Origin: an uncultured Rikenella sp.
GTDB lineage: Bacteria > Bacteroidota > Bacteroidia > Bacteroidales > Rikenellaceae
Assembly (NCBI RefSeq): GCF_910579375.1
Contig: NZ_CAJTUJ010000019.1
Coordinates: 1 to 28,068, forward strand
Length of the DNA stretch: 28,068 bases
Direction: 5' to 3'
Below are positions 6,492 through 13,832 of the stretch, in pieces. Both the position numbers and the translations under genes were made by a program. The stretch's first letter is position 1, and each line of letters starts with the position of its first letter. Under the pieces are notes generated by a model, which worked only from the letters and a program-made list of their open reading frames with translations, searched no databases and was not told where the DNA came from.

Positions 6492-8396
6492 ATGACACAC
6501 GAACAGACCGTCGAACAGCGCGTACGCGAAAAAGTCGCCCTATTGCCGGAGGGGCCGGGCGTATACCAGTTTCTTAACGCCGAGGGAACCATCATTTACG
6601 TCGGAAAGGCCAAGAACCTCAAACGACGCGTGAGTTCCTACTTCGTCTCGCGGGCCGACCACACCCGTAAAGTGCAGGTCATGGTGCGTCAGATCGCCGA
6701 CCTGCGCCACATCGTCGTCGGGAGCGAGGCCGACGCCCTGCTGCTTGAAAACAACCTCATCAAAGAGCTCCAGCCCCGCTACAACATCCTGCTGAAAGAC
6801 AGCAAAAGCTATCCGTGGATCGTCATCAAAAACGAACCCTTCCCGCGGATATTTTCCACCCGTAAATTCATCAAAGACGGCTCCCTCTATTTCGGGCCTT
6901 ACTCCTCGGTGAGCATGCAGCGCGCCGTGCTGGAGCTCATCCGGGGGCTCTATCCGCTGCGCACCTGCAAACTCAACCTCGCGCCCCAGGCGATTGCCCG
7001 GGGTACCTATTCGGTGTGTCTGGAGTACCACATCGGGAACTGCAAGGGCCCTTGCGTGGGGTTACAGAGCGAGGAGGAGTATATGGCGAATATCGCGGCG
7101 GCCAAGAATATCCTGCGGGGCGACCTGCGGCCAGCCGAAGCCTATTTCACCGCCGAGATGAAGCGGCTCGCCGAGGGGCTGCATTTCGAACAGGCGGCGC
7201 GGGCGAAGGACAGGCTCGCCTTGTTGGCCGACTATTCGAGCCGATCGGTGATCGTCAGCGCCACCCTGACCAATCTGGAGGTGGTTTACGTGCTGCACGA
7301 CGAGGGAACGGCCTTTTGCAACCACATGCGCATCGTGCGGGGAGCGGTCGTGCACTCCTTTACTTTCGAGATGCGGGGGCGGCTGGACGAGTCGCCGGAC
7401 GAGCTGCTGACCTTCGCCTTGGGCCAGATTTTTGGCGAGGAGCGGGAGGAGGGGATACCTTTGCCGCGGGAGGTTATCGTGCCGATGATACCTGACGCCG
7501 AGCTCTTTCCTACGGTGAATTTCACGGTTCCGCAGCGGGGGGATAAGCTCGAGTTGTTGCGTCTGGCCGAGAAGAACTGCAAGATCGCCCGGCTCGAGAA
7601 GTTTAAGCAGATCGAAAAGACCGACCCCGACCGGCACACCGACCGGATTATGGCCCGGATGCAGAAAGATCTCCGGCTGCCGGTCGAACCGCGATATATC
7701 GAGTGTTTCGACAACTCCAACATTCAGGGAACCAATCCGGTGGCCTCGTGCGTCGTCTTCCGCGACGGGAGGCCCAGTCGGAAGGAGTATCGCCATTTCA
7801 ACATCAAAACGGTGGTCGGAGCCAACGACTTCGCCTCGATGGAGGAGGTGCTCACGCGGCGGTACGGGCGGTTGCAGGCCGAGGGGCAGCCGTTGCCCGA
7901 CCTGATCGTGATCGACGGGGGGAAAGGGCAGCTTTCGTTCGCTTTTGCGGCTTTGGAGAAGCTGGGGCTGCGAGGGCGGGTCTCGGTCGTGGGGCTGGCC
8001 AAGCGGATGGAGGAGGTCTACTACCCGGGCGATCCGCTGCCGCACTATTTGGACAAGACCGGCGAGTCACTGCGCATCCTGATGCACATCCGCGACGAGG
8101 CGCACCGCTTCGGGATTACGTTCCACCGCCAGAAACGGTCGATTAACTTCCTGAAATCGGAGCTGGAGAACGTGCCGGGGCTGGGCAAAACCTCTATCGA
8201 CCGGTTGCTCAAGAAATACCGGACGCTGGCACGGATGGGGCGTACGCCGCAGGAGGAGCTGGCGGAGTTGATCGGCGCGGGGCGGGCGAAGATTCTGACG
8301 GACTACCTGCGCGGTCGGGGAGAGGCTGCCGGCAGCCTCTCCCCGGAGGAAGAACCAGCGCCGACTGCGGCTCCGGATTTGGAGATTGGCCGGTAA
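6492..8396 (+). CDS. uvrC: UvrABC excinuclease subunit C
   Basis: Nuclease that makes both incisions around DNA lesions with UvrA and UvrB in nucleotide excision repair. The 634-residue protein is of full length: GIY-YIG domain at the N-terminus (GPGVYQF ... IIYVGKAKNLKRRV, about 19-46), four-cysteine-type segment around CLEYHIGNCKGPCVG (about 176-190), UVR motif (HFEQAARAKDRL, about 232-243), the RNase H-like 5' nuclease part (ECFDNSNIQGTNPVAS, VIDGGKGQL), and helix-hairpin-helix (NVPGLGKTSIDRLLKKY) near the C-terminus. GGGGGAAAG lies just before the ATG. The extreme C-terminal tail contains a perfect 30-bp DNA palindrome (8316-8345) encoding part of RGRGEAAGSLSPEE. Confidence 0.97.
   Translation: MTHEQTVEQRVREKVALLPEGPGVYQFLNAEGTIIYVGKAKNLKRRVSSYFVSRADHTRKVQVMVRQIADLRHIVVGSEADALLLENNLIKELQPRYNILLKDSKSYPWIVIKNEPFPRIFSTRKFIKDGSLYFGPYSSVSMQRAVLELIRGLYPLRTCKLNLAPQAIARGTYSVCLEYHIGNCKGPCVGLQSEEEYMANIAAAKNILRGDLRPAEAYFTAEMKRLAEGLHFEQAARAKDRLALLADYSSRSVIVSATLTNLEVVYVLHDEGTAFCNHMRIVRGAVVHSFTFEMRGRLDESPDELLTFALGQIFGEEREEGIPLPREVIVPMIPDAELFPTVNFTVPQRGDKLELLRLAEKNCKIARLEKFKQIEKTDPDRHTDRIMARMQKDLRLPVEPRYIECFDNSNIQGTNPVASCVVFRDGRPSRKEYRHFNIKTVVGANDFASMEEVLTRRYGRLQAEGQPLPDLIVIDGGKGQLSFAFAALEKLGLRGRVSVVGLAKRMEEVYYPGDPLPHYLDKTGESLRILMHIRDEAHRFGITFHRQKRSINFLKSELENVPGLGKTSIDRLLKKYRTLARMGRTPQEELAELIGAGRAKILTDYLRGRGEAAGSLSPEEEPAPTAAPDLEIGR
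8316..8345. repeat. Perfect 30-bp palindrome inside uvrC 3' end
   Basis: CGGGGAGAGGCTGCC is followed immediately by its exact reverse complement. It lies after the helix-hairpin-helix region in the variable C-terminal tail, where an insertion would be tolerated. No T-run follows, so it is not a standard terminator. Confidence 0.85.
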
Positions 8397-8409
8397 TGAT
8401 ATACTTTTG
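8378..8409 (+). promoter_or_regulatory. Bacteroidota-type promoter for the CAT tRNA
   Basis: TTTG at 8378-8381, a 20-nt gap and TACTTTTG at 8402-8409 match the TTTG / TAnnTTTG consensus of the Bacteroidota primary sigma factor. It overlaps the end of uvrC and would give a leader of roughly 35 nt before the tRNA. Confidence 0.75.
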
Positions 8410-8451
8410 CACAGATATTTTCTGATGCCGCTCTTCGGAGTGGCCGGGAAA

Positions 8452-8525
<74 letters not shown>

Positions 8526-8541
8526 CAGCACTCTATTTTCG

Positions 8542-8574
8542 CGTCGCTTTCTTGTTTAGGGAGCGACGTTTTTT
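8542..8574 (+). terminator. Terminator after the CAT tRNA
   Basis: Stem CGTCGCT (8542-8548) with AGCGACG (8562-8568), a 13-nt loop and TTTTTT directly after, 16 bp beyond the tRNA. Confidence 0.85.
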
Positions 8575-8727
8575 GTCCGATAGGTACGGTGTCTTTTTCA
8601 GACAGCGACAGTTTTCTCGCTTTTCAAGGCATGTAGCGGCCCAGGCTACGATAAACTCTTTTGAATTTCTGTCTTGATTTTCATCGCTTTCTGACCGAAA
8701 TTTGTCCTCGCAATACCCCGCAGAGTG

Positions 8728-8757
8728 TTGTTTGCAGCAAAACATTTTCTATCTTTG
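8728..8757 (+). promoter_or_regulatory. Bacteroidota-type promoter upstream of structured leader
   Basis: TTG at 8728-8730, exactly 19 nt, then TATCTTTG at 8750-8757. The expected start point, about 8762-8766, coincides with the base of the long self-complementary region that begins GGGACTCCGG. Confidence 0.75.
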
Positions 8758-8765
8758 TCCGTGTC

Positions 8766-9026
8766 GGGACTCCGGGTTCCGGCGGACATATTTCGATGAA
8801 AGTGTTTAGCTTTTATCCTTGGCAGGAAATCTGGTAAATTTCAAAGGATCAGGGAGGGCAATAAACACTCGTCACTTGTATATCGACGAAATGTCGCGTT
8901 CGGCGCGTTCGTTTTATACAGGTGTGGGGTATTGTTTATTTGATCCTTGGGCTTACCAGAGCCTCCTGCCAGATAAACTAACGACTCCACACTTTCTTCT
9001 TTTTGCAAAAATGGCATCCGGGAGTC
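8766..9026 (+). ncRNA. Long self-complementary leader or possible non-coding RNA
   Basis: This fills the gap before the lipoprotein gene. The outer ends pair (GACTCCGG at 8768-8775 with CCGGGAGTC at 9018-9026, one bulge). Inside, TTTATC...GGCAGG (8812-8826) pairs with CCTGCC...GATAAA (8965-8977), CACTTGTATA (8873-8882) with TATACAGGTG (8915-8924), and the apex is near CGCG-TTCGG-CGCG. Each arm also holds a small hairpin with the same CTGGTA loop but different stems (GAAAT/ATTTC on the left; GGCT/AGCC on the right arm when read inverted). It could be the 5' leader of the lipoprotein mRNA, a separate RNA, or a palindromic mobile remnant. No known RNA family was recognised. Confidence 0.45.
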
Positions 9027-9052
9027 GGGGTGCCCCGAAAAATCAAAGTTTT

Positions 9053-9478
9053 ATGAAAAAACTCGTTTATGCGATGCTCGCTTTGTCGCTCGTAGCTTTT
9101 GTGGGCTGTAAGAAAGACAAGGACAAACAAAAGGAGGTTACCGTTGACAATCTGGTCGGTACTTGGGAGGTGTATAAATCCTATTATGCCGACGAAGACG
9201 GGAGCGAGTGGGACGATGAATGGGGAGCGGCAGTCCAATATCAGCAACTCCTGACAATTAATGCGAATGGTACGGGGGTGATGGAACATATTGATGACGT
9301 GAACAAGTATACGATCTCGTTCACCTATAAAATCGAACCCGGTTACGTGACAATCACTGATTCGTATGGCGATACGGAAAAAGCGAAGGTCAAATCGCTG
9401 ACGGCTAAGGAACTTGTGCTGGAATACAGCTATGGTGGTAATGAGACTGGAGCGGAGTATTACAAACGCATCAAGTAG
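9053..9478 (+). CDS. Small lipoprotein, lipocalin-like
   Basis: A 141-residue predicted lipoprotein of unknown specific function. A signal peptide (MKKLVYAMLALSLVAFVG) ends at Cys19 (AFVGC lipobox), followed by a Lys/Asp-rich linker and VDNLVGTWEVYKSY, the opening of lipocalin-like/DUF domains common in Bacteroidota lipoproteins. Then come alternating beta strands (QQLLTINANGTGVM, ISFTYKIE, VTITDSYG, ELVLEYSY) as in a small beta-barrel. The start is the ATG at 9053 because it begins the signal peptide; the frame is open upstream to 8819 but that is the structured leader. A strong terminator follows, so it is monocistronic. Confidence 0.85.
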   Translation: MKKLVYAMLALSLVAFVGCKKDKDKQKEVTVDNLVGTWEVYKSYYADEDGSEWDDEWGAAVQYQQLLTINANGTGVMEHIDDVNKYTISFTYKIEPGYVTITDSYGDTEKAKVKSLTAKELVLEYSYGGNETGAEYYKRIK

Positions 9479-9510
9479 CGTTTCGGACTCGATGTTTCGT
9501 TAAACGAAGC

Positions 9511-9556
9511 GCGGGGAACGATTCTGGCCCGGAATCGTTCCCCGCGTTTGTTTTTT
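9511..9556 (+). terminator. Terminator of the small lipoprotein gene
   Basis: A perfect 14-bp stem (9511-9524 with 9532-9545, GCGGGGAACGATTC) has a 7-nt loop and is followed by GTTTGTTTTTT. Confidence 0.95.
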
Positions 9557-9707
9557 CGTGGTCTGTTGTAGAATTTAGATGGCGTATTGGCCGAAAATAA
9601 AGTACGGTATATTCATTGGGAATCAGCTCGTTTAGGTAATTGTCCCGTTTCGGATTTTTCGCGTTTCCGGTGTGTTGCTGTCTGAAAGCTGTTTTGGAGG
9701 ATCGAAT

Positions 9708-9772
9708 AAAAAAAACACGCCTCGAAAGAGGCGTGTTTTCAACTGTCAGATGTTTGTGGGAGCTGAGGGATT
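9708..9772 (-). pseudogene. Duplicate of tRNA-Val 3' end plus terminator
   Basis: On the minus strand the last 17 bp before the CCA terminus of tRNA-Val (9965-9981) reappear at 9756-9772, followed, as after the intact gene, by a spacer and a terminator (ACACGCCTC/GAGGCGTGT, 9715-9736). The rest of a tRNA is missing. The terminator stem differs from the intact copy (CGCCTC here, CGCTTC there) with pairing preserved. This could be an attachment-site scar of an integrated element or the relic of a tandem tRNA. The 9773-9911 interval has a 14-bp A/T-rich inverted repeat (near 9863-9920) but no gene. Confidence 0.6.
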
Positions 9773-9911
9773 AACTTCGTTCCGCTCGTTTTTCCCGAGC
9801 GGCTCTGTGAATAACGACCAAACATCCGATCGGTTGAGAATCAATCCGTACCGGTCTTGTTTTTTTATTTGCTTTTCCCGCACGCCAGCAGAGCTGTCAG
9901 CGGCGAAGCAA

Positions 9912-9945
9912 ATAAAAAAACACGCTTCTTTAGAAGCGTGTTTTT
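9912..9945 (-). terminator. Terminator of tRNA-Val
   Basis: ACACGCTTC/GAAGCGTGT with loop TTTA, flanked by A-runs and T-runs on either side, so the stem extends to about 13 bp and gives a T-tract on the minus strand right after the tRNA. Confidence 0.85.
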
Positions 9946-9962
9946 CAACCGAATCGACTGTT

Positions 9963-10040
9963 TGGTGGGAGCTGAGGGATTCGAACCCCCGACCCTCTGC
10001 TTGTAAGGCAGACGCTCTGAACCAACTGAGCTAAGCTCCC
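9963..10040 (-). tRNA. tRNA-Val (TAC anticodon)
   Basis: Complete cloverleaf on the minus strand: acceptor GGGAGCT/AGCTCCC, D-arm GCTC...GAGC, anticodon stem TCTGC/GCAGA around loop CTTACAA (anticodon TAC, valine), T-arm with canonical TTCGAAT loop, and encoded CCA at 9963-9965. It has a near-perfect promoter and its own terminator. Confidence 0.96.
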
Positions 10041-10057
10041 CTGCGTTGATTGCGATA

Positions 10058-10088
10058 CAAATGTACGGCTTTTTTCCGATTCTCCAAA
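10058..10088 (-). promoter_or_regulatory. Bacteroidota-type promoter of tRNA-Val
   Basis: On the minus strand TTTG (10085-10088), a 19-nt gap and TACATTTG (10058-10065) fit the consensus exactly; transcription would begin about 10-12 nt before the mature tRNA. Confidence 0.85.
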
Positions 10089-10158
10089 AACAAGGGAGCT
10101 TTTTTTTCGTTTTCTGCTGAAATTTTTGGCAAGTATCTGAAAATCAAAGCTGAGAAAA

Positions 10159-13100
10159 TCAATCTTTTTGTTCGAATATTTTGAGCGCCGCCGAGTCCGC
10201 CGCATTCAGCGAGTCGGCCGGCGGCAATATCTCTGTCGGAGCGGCCATTTCCGGCGTGATGCGCAGCGAACTGTCGATCGCGCTCCGGGCGCCGCGGATG
10301 AAGACGTCGCGGATGTAATTCCGCAGGTTCACTCGTGTCGTTTCGATGATCGCTACCCGTGTCGGCAGGTTCGAGTCCTTGTATCGCGCCCGTGTGATCT
10401 TAAAGTCGAAGTCGTCGAGGTTGCCGAAGATGTCCACGCCGAGCCGGAACGGAATCGGCGATTTCAGTACCGAAATGTGGTAGTTGAAGGTCATGTCCAT
10501 CTTGTGCACTCCGCTGACGGCAGCCCGGTAGCGGTCGATTTCGACGACGAACGGAAAAATCTCGATCTGCGAGTCCCGCACCAGAAACTCGGCCGAGATG
10601 TGGTCGATCAGGTTCCGTTTCTTGTTCTTGAACATCAGCATCTTCGAGATCTCGGTGAAGGTCTCGCCGTCCAGTAGCACGAGGCTGTCGCCCGAGATGT
10701 GGCATGCGGCATCAACCGTCGGAAGGAGGATGTTCATCGCGCTGTCGATTCGTGTCGTGGCCGCCAGCTGGCAGTCCACGACGCCCGAGAACGACCGGAG
10801 CATCGGCATCAGGGTGTCAATCGAAGGGATCAGTTCGATGAGTCGCGCCACCTGCATCTGCTCCATCTCCAGATCGAAGCCCGCCTGGATATCCTCCGGC
10901 GTGCGGGTCGAGTAGAGGCCCGTCATCCGCAGGTTGCCCGCATTGCTGCGCATGGTCAGGTCGGAGAGCTGCAACACCCGGTTGCGGGCGATCACCTCGC
11001 CGGAGAGGCTGTCTAACCGCAGATTGGCGTACATCCCCCGGTGGATCGTCAGGTCGAAGCGCATGTCGATGTTGCCCGGAATCACCAGCAGCGCAGTGGC
11101 TGCGGTCGTGTCGGCCGACTGGAGGATGCGTTCTTCCAGCTGGTCGTCGCTTTCGGTTTCGGCGACGCCCCCCTGGGCTACCAAGGCCGAACCGGCGTTC
11201 GCTACACGGATGATTTCGTTCAGGTTGAGTGTGTCGGCCGTTACTTCCAGGTCGCCTCGAATCCGACCGCGACCCAGCATGGCGCGCTTCAATCCTGAAA
11301 TGTTACCGGTCAGCACGGCCTGCGATTCGCCGGCCTTGACGAAAGTGCGTTTCAGGCGAATCTCGTCTGTATTGAACGCGAGGTCGATGTCGCGCAGGGT
11401 GGTGGGCAGCGGGAAGTAGGGGGTGACGATCCGTCCTGATCGGGCCCGGATCGCTCCGTTCAGTTGCCATCGTCTCAGGGCGTCGCCCAGCTCCGACGAG
11501 ACGCGCAGGTCGATGTCGTTGTCCGCAAATTCGTCGGTTGGCCGCGCTTTCCCGCCGCGCAGTCTCCGGACGTGGGCGAACAGCGAGTCGCGCGGCACGT
11601 CGGGATAGAGCCGTTGCAGCGAGTCGAGCCGGTGGGCGCGTCGTTGGAGTCGGGCGGTATCGGGCCGGTTGAGGGTGGCCGACAGGGCGACGTTGCTGCG
11701 GGTGACGGAGAAACGTCCGGTCGGTTGGCGGAGCGAGAGTCGCCGGGCGTCTGCCTGAAATGCCAGCTGCGGAATTTTCGGGTTGTCCCGGGCCGGCAGG
11801 ATGCTCCAATGCGAGTCGAGCCGCCGGCCGATGACGGTCATCGAGTCGCCCAGTTCGATGCGCAGTCCGGCTGCCGAGAGTGTCCCCTGTGACGGATGTA
11901 CCGCCGTGGTGTCCCGCACCAGATTTTTGGTCGCCGTGGTGGCGTGTATCTTGATTTTTTGTCCTTTGATGCAGAGATCGTCCCCCATATCCAGGTCTAC
12001 GGTGTCGAGGCTGAGGGTCGCGCCGATCGCTTCGGTGCCGTCGGCGATCAGCGAGTCGCTCGCGGCCAGTCCGGTGCCCATTCCGAAGCGTCCGCCGTCT
12101 ACGGCCAATCGAAATCGGCGGCTCGGCATGACGACGATCAAATCGTCCATCGTCAGGTGTCCTCCGATCCGGGCCGCGCCGATCCGGCCTAAGTCCAACT
12201 GGCTCAGTCGGGCCCGACCGTGCAGGTCCATGGCGATTCGTCCGGCGAGGGTCGATCCGTCCTGTGCCGGGAAGTGGCGGCTCAGGTAGTCCAGCGAGAG
12301 GTCGCCTTTCACTGCGCCGTCGAAACCGGCGTCGCCTGTCAGGCGGTCGAGGTCGCCGTGGGCGTCTAACCGCATGCCGATGCCCGAGACCTTGAACTCC
12401 CGCAGTTCCACGCCCGTTGAGTCGGGGTGTTGCGGTCGGAACCGGAGGGTGGCGTCCAGAGCCAGCGTGTCGATCCGGCTGCCGTAGCGGTCTTTGACGT
12501 AAAAAAGGTAGCCGGCGGGCATGCAGTAGTCGGCAGTGACGTTCGGCAAGGCGCCGGTGGCCGGATTCCAAGTGCCGTCGATCCGAAGGTCGAGGGCGGC
12601 GGCGAGGTCGGTTTCATAGTCGCGCGCGAGGGGCAGAACGGAGGTGGGGATCAGCCGCAGCAGCCCGGCGATGGAGAGCCGCTGGCTCTCTACGCCGAGC
12701 TCTGTTACGATGCTGTCGCCGCGGAAGATGGCCTGCCCGGCCGCCGTGACGAGCATGTCGTTGAGTCGCAGGTCGAAACGGCTCACGTTCAATTCTCTGC
12801 GATCCGGGCCGTCGAAACGGAGGGCTGTCCGCAGTTGCAGCGAGTCGAGCCCGTCGAAATCGCTGAATCGGATCGTTTTGGCGTCGAGCCCGACGCGGAG
12901 TCCTTCGCGCCGTCCTCCGTCTGCCGTGAGGCTGTCGATCCGCAGCCCGGCGGTTTCATTACCGAGGGTCAGCTCGGCGGTGCAGTCCCGCAGCCGCAGC
13001 CGACGGATTTCGTTCCGGAACAGGTCGGTCGAGAGCTGTCCGCGGATGAAGAAGCTCCGCAGGTATACTGTTCCGGCGATGCTGTCGGGGCGGCTGTCAT

Positions 13101-13644
13101 AGACCAGATGAAGCCCTTTGCACACGGAGATGCGTTCAATGTCGATCTTGAACGGGTCGTTGTCGGTGGTGTCGCTCTCCTGAGCGGTGGTGTCGGCGTG
13201 GTAGATCTCCCAGTTGGCGGTGCTGTCGGGCGCTACATAGGCGTGGAGGTGGGCGGCCTGGAGGGCGATGCGCCGGATGTCGGCCTGTCCGGCGGCGAGT
13301 TTCCAGGGGTTGAGCGAGACGGCGAACCGGCCGATCCGGGCCAGGGTGTCGGCTTCGGCGGGCAGGGTGACGCGCACGGAGTCGGGCAGCCGGTCGAAGG
13401 CGTGGCTGACGATTTCGGTCTCGTGCAGTTCCAGTGTGACGTAGGGAAAGTCGCGGAAGAGGGCGACGCTGACGGTGTCGAACCGCACTTGGGCGTCGAG
13501 GTAGCGGTCGCAGAGCCGGGTGACGAGGGGTGTCAGCCGTTTCGGAGTGAGGAGCAGGGCGGCGGCGCCGATGGCGAGGCCGAGGAGTAGCACGAGACTG
13601 ACGAGGGGGATGAATATGAGTTTTTTGACTGTCTTCCGTTTCAT
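10159..13644 (-). CDS. AsmA-like envelope protein
   Basis: Large (1161 residues) membrane-anchored protein of the AsmA/YhdP type, a group linked to outer-membrane assembly and phospholipid transport across the periplasm in Proteobacteria. A single N-terminal transmembrane helix (LIFIPLVSLVLLLGLAIGAAALLL, about residues 9-33) is followed by a long periplasmic region rich in repeating beta strands and DSL/RFDL-type segments, with AsmA-like N-terminal features (LTPLVTRLCDRYLDAQVRFDTVSVALFRDFPYVTLEL, about 38-74) and a C-terminal AsmA_2-like part (about 850-1100). The start is the ATG at 13642-13644; a -7 element ends only 5 nt before it. The gene runs convergently towards tRNA-Val only in the sense of sharing its strand; the two are 118 bp apart. 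Function in this phylum is inferred from family. Confidence 0.85.
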   Translation of the reverse strand: MKRKTVKKLIFIPLVSLVLLLGLAIGAAALLLTPKRLTPLVTRLCDRYLDAQVRFDTVSVALFRDFPYVTLELHETEIVSHAFDRLPDSVRVTLPAEADTLARIGRFAVSLNPWKLAAGQADIRRIALQAAHLHAYVAPDSTANWEIYHADTTAQESDTTDNDPFKIDIERISVCKGLHLVYDSRPDSIAGTVYLRSFFIRGQLSTDLFRNEIRRLRLRDCTAELTLGNETAGLRIDSLTADGGRREGLRVGLDAKTIRFSDFDGLDSLQLRTALRFDGPDRRELNVSRFDLRLNDMLVTAAGQAIFRGDSIVTELGVESQRLSIAGLLRLIPTSVLPLARDYETDLAAALDLRIDGTWNPATGALPNVTADYCMPAGYLFYVKDRYGSRIDTLALDATLRFRPQHPDSTGVELREFKVSGIGMRLDAHGDLDRLTGDAGFDGAVKGDLSLDYLSRHFPAQDGSTLAGRIAMDLHGRARLSQLDLGRIGAARIGGHLTMDDLIVVMPSRRFRLAVDGGRFGMGTGLAASDSLIADGTEAIGATLSLDTVDLDMGDDLCIKGQKIKIHATTATKNLVRDTTAVHPSQGTLSAAGLRIELGDSMTVIGRRLDSHWSILPARDNPKIPQLAFQADARRLSLRQPTGRFSVTRSNVALSATLNRPDTARLQRRAHRLDSLQRLYPDVPRDSLFAHVRRLRGGKARPTDEFADNDIDLRVSSELGDALRRWQLNGAIRARSGRIVTPYFPLPTTLRDIDLAFNTDEIRLKRTFVKAGESQAVLTGNISGLKRAMLGRGRIRGDLEVTADTLNLNEIIRVANAGSALVAQGGVAETESDDQLEERILQSADTTAATALLVIPGNIDMRFDLTIHRGMYANLRLDSLSGEVIARNRVLQLSDLTMRSNAGNLRMTGLYSTRTPEDIQAGFDLEMEQMQVARLIELIPSIDTLMPMLRSFSGVVDCQLAATTRIDSAMNILLPTVDAACHISGDSLVLLDGETFTEISKMLMFKNKKRNLIDHISAEFLVRDSQIEIFPFVVEIDRYRAAVSGVHKMDMTFNYHISVLKSPIPFRLGVDIFGNLDDFDFKITRARYKDSNLPTRVAIIETTRVNLRNYIRDVFIRGARSAIDSSLRITPEMAAPTEILPPADSLNAADSAALKIFEQKD

Positions 13645-13649
13645 ACGGA

Positions 13650-13657
13650 CAAAGATA
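13650..13657 (-). promoter_or_regulatory. -7 element just before the AsmA-like gene
   Basis: TATCTTTG on the minus strand matches TAnnTTTG, but only 5 nt separate it from the ATG, so a transcript from here would be nearly leaderless. No clear TTG lies 19-20 nt upstream, which lowers confidence. Confidence 0.45.
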
Positions 13658-13756
13658 CGAAAACTTGGCGGCAGGTGGGGCGTGTCGCGTATCTCGAGCC
13701 GGGTTTCCGGGCAAGGTATGGCGAATGGAGTTTCAGGGCTATAGGGAGTTTAAATA

Positions 13757-13795
13757 CGAAGGTGGGTCTCCTTCAGAAAAGGAAACCCACCTTCG
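13757..13795 (-). terminator. Hairpin terminator after pgk
   Basis: CGAAGGTGGGT pairs with ACCCACCTTCG and an inner TCCTT/AAGGA continues the stem. On the minus strand it sits 38 bp after the pgk stop; the following TATTTAAAC is a poor T-tract. Confidence 0.65.
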
Positions 13796-13832
13796 CGTTC
13801 TAAAAGGATAGGCCGAAGCCTGATGATTGCGC

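Noticed and set aside
8533..8745. Minus-strand 70-codon frame after the CAT tRNA
   Set aside because: It overlaps the tRNA terminator, shows no recognisable domain, and lacks a promoter-like sequence.
8819..9052. Upstream in-frame extension of the small lipoprotein
   Set aside because: It would bury the signal peptide and lipobox inside the protein and covers the self-complementary leader.
9672..10034. Plus-strand 120-codon frame across the tRNA-Val locus
   Set aside because: Its end (WELRDSNPRPSACKADALNQ) is the well-known artefact of translating a tRNA antisense strand; the rest covers terminators.
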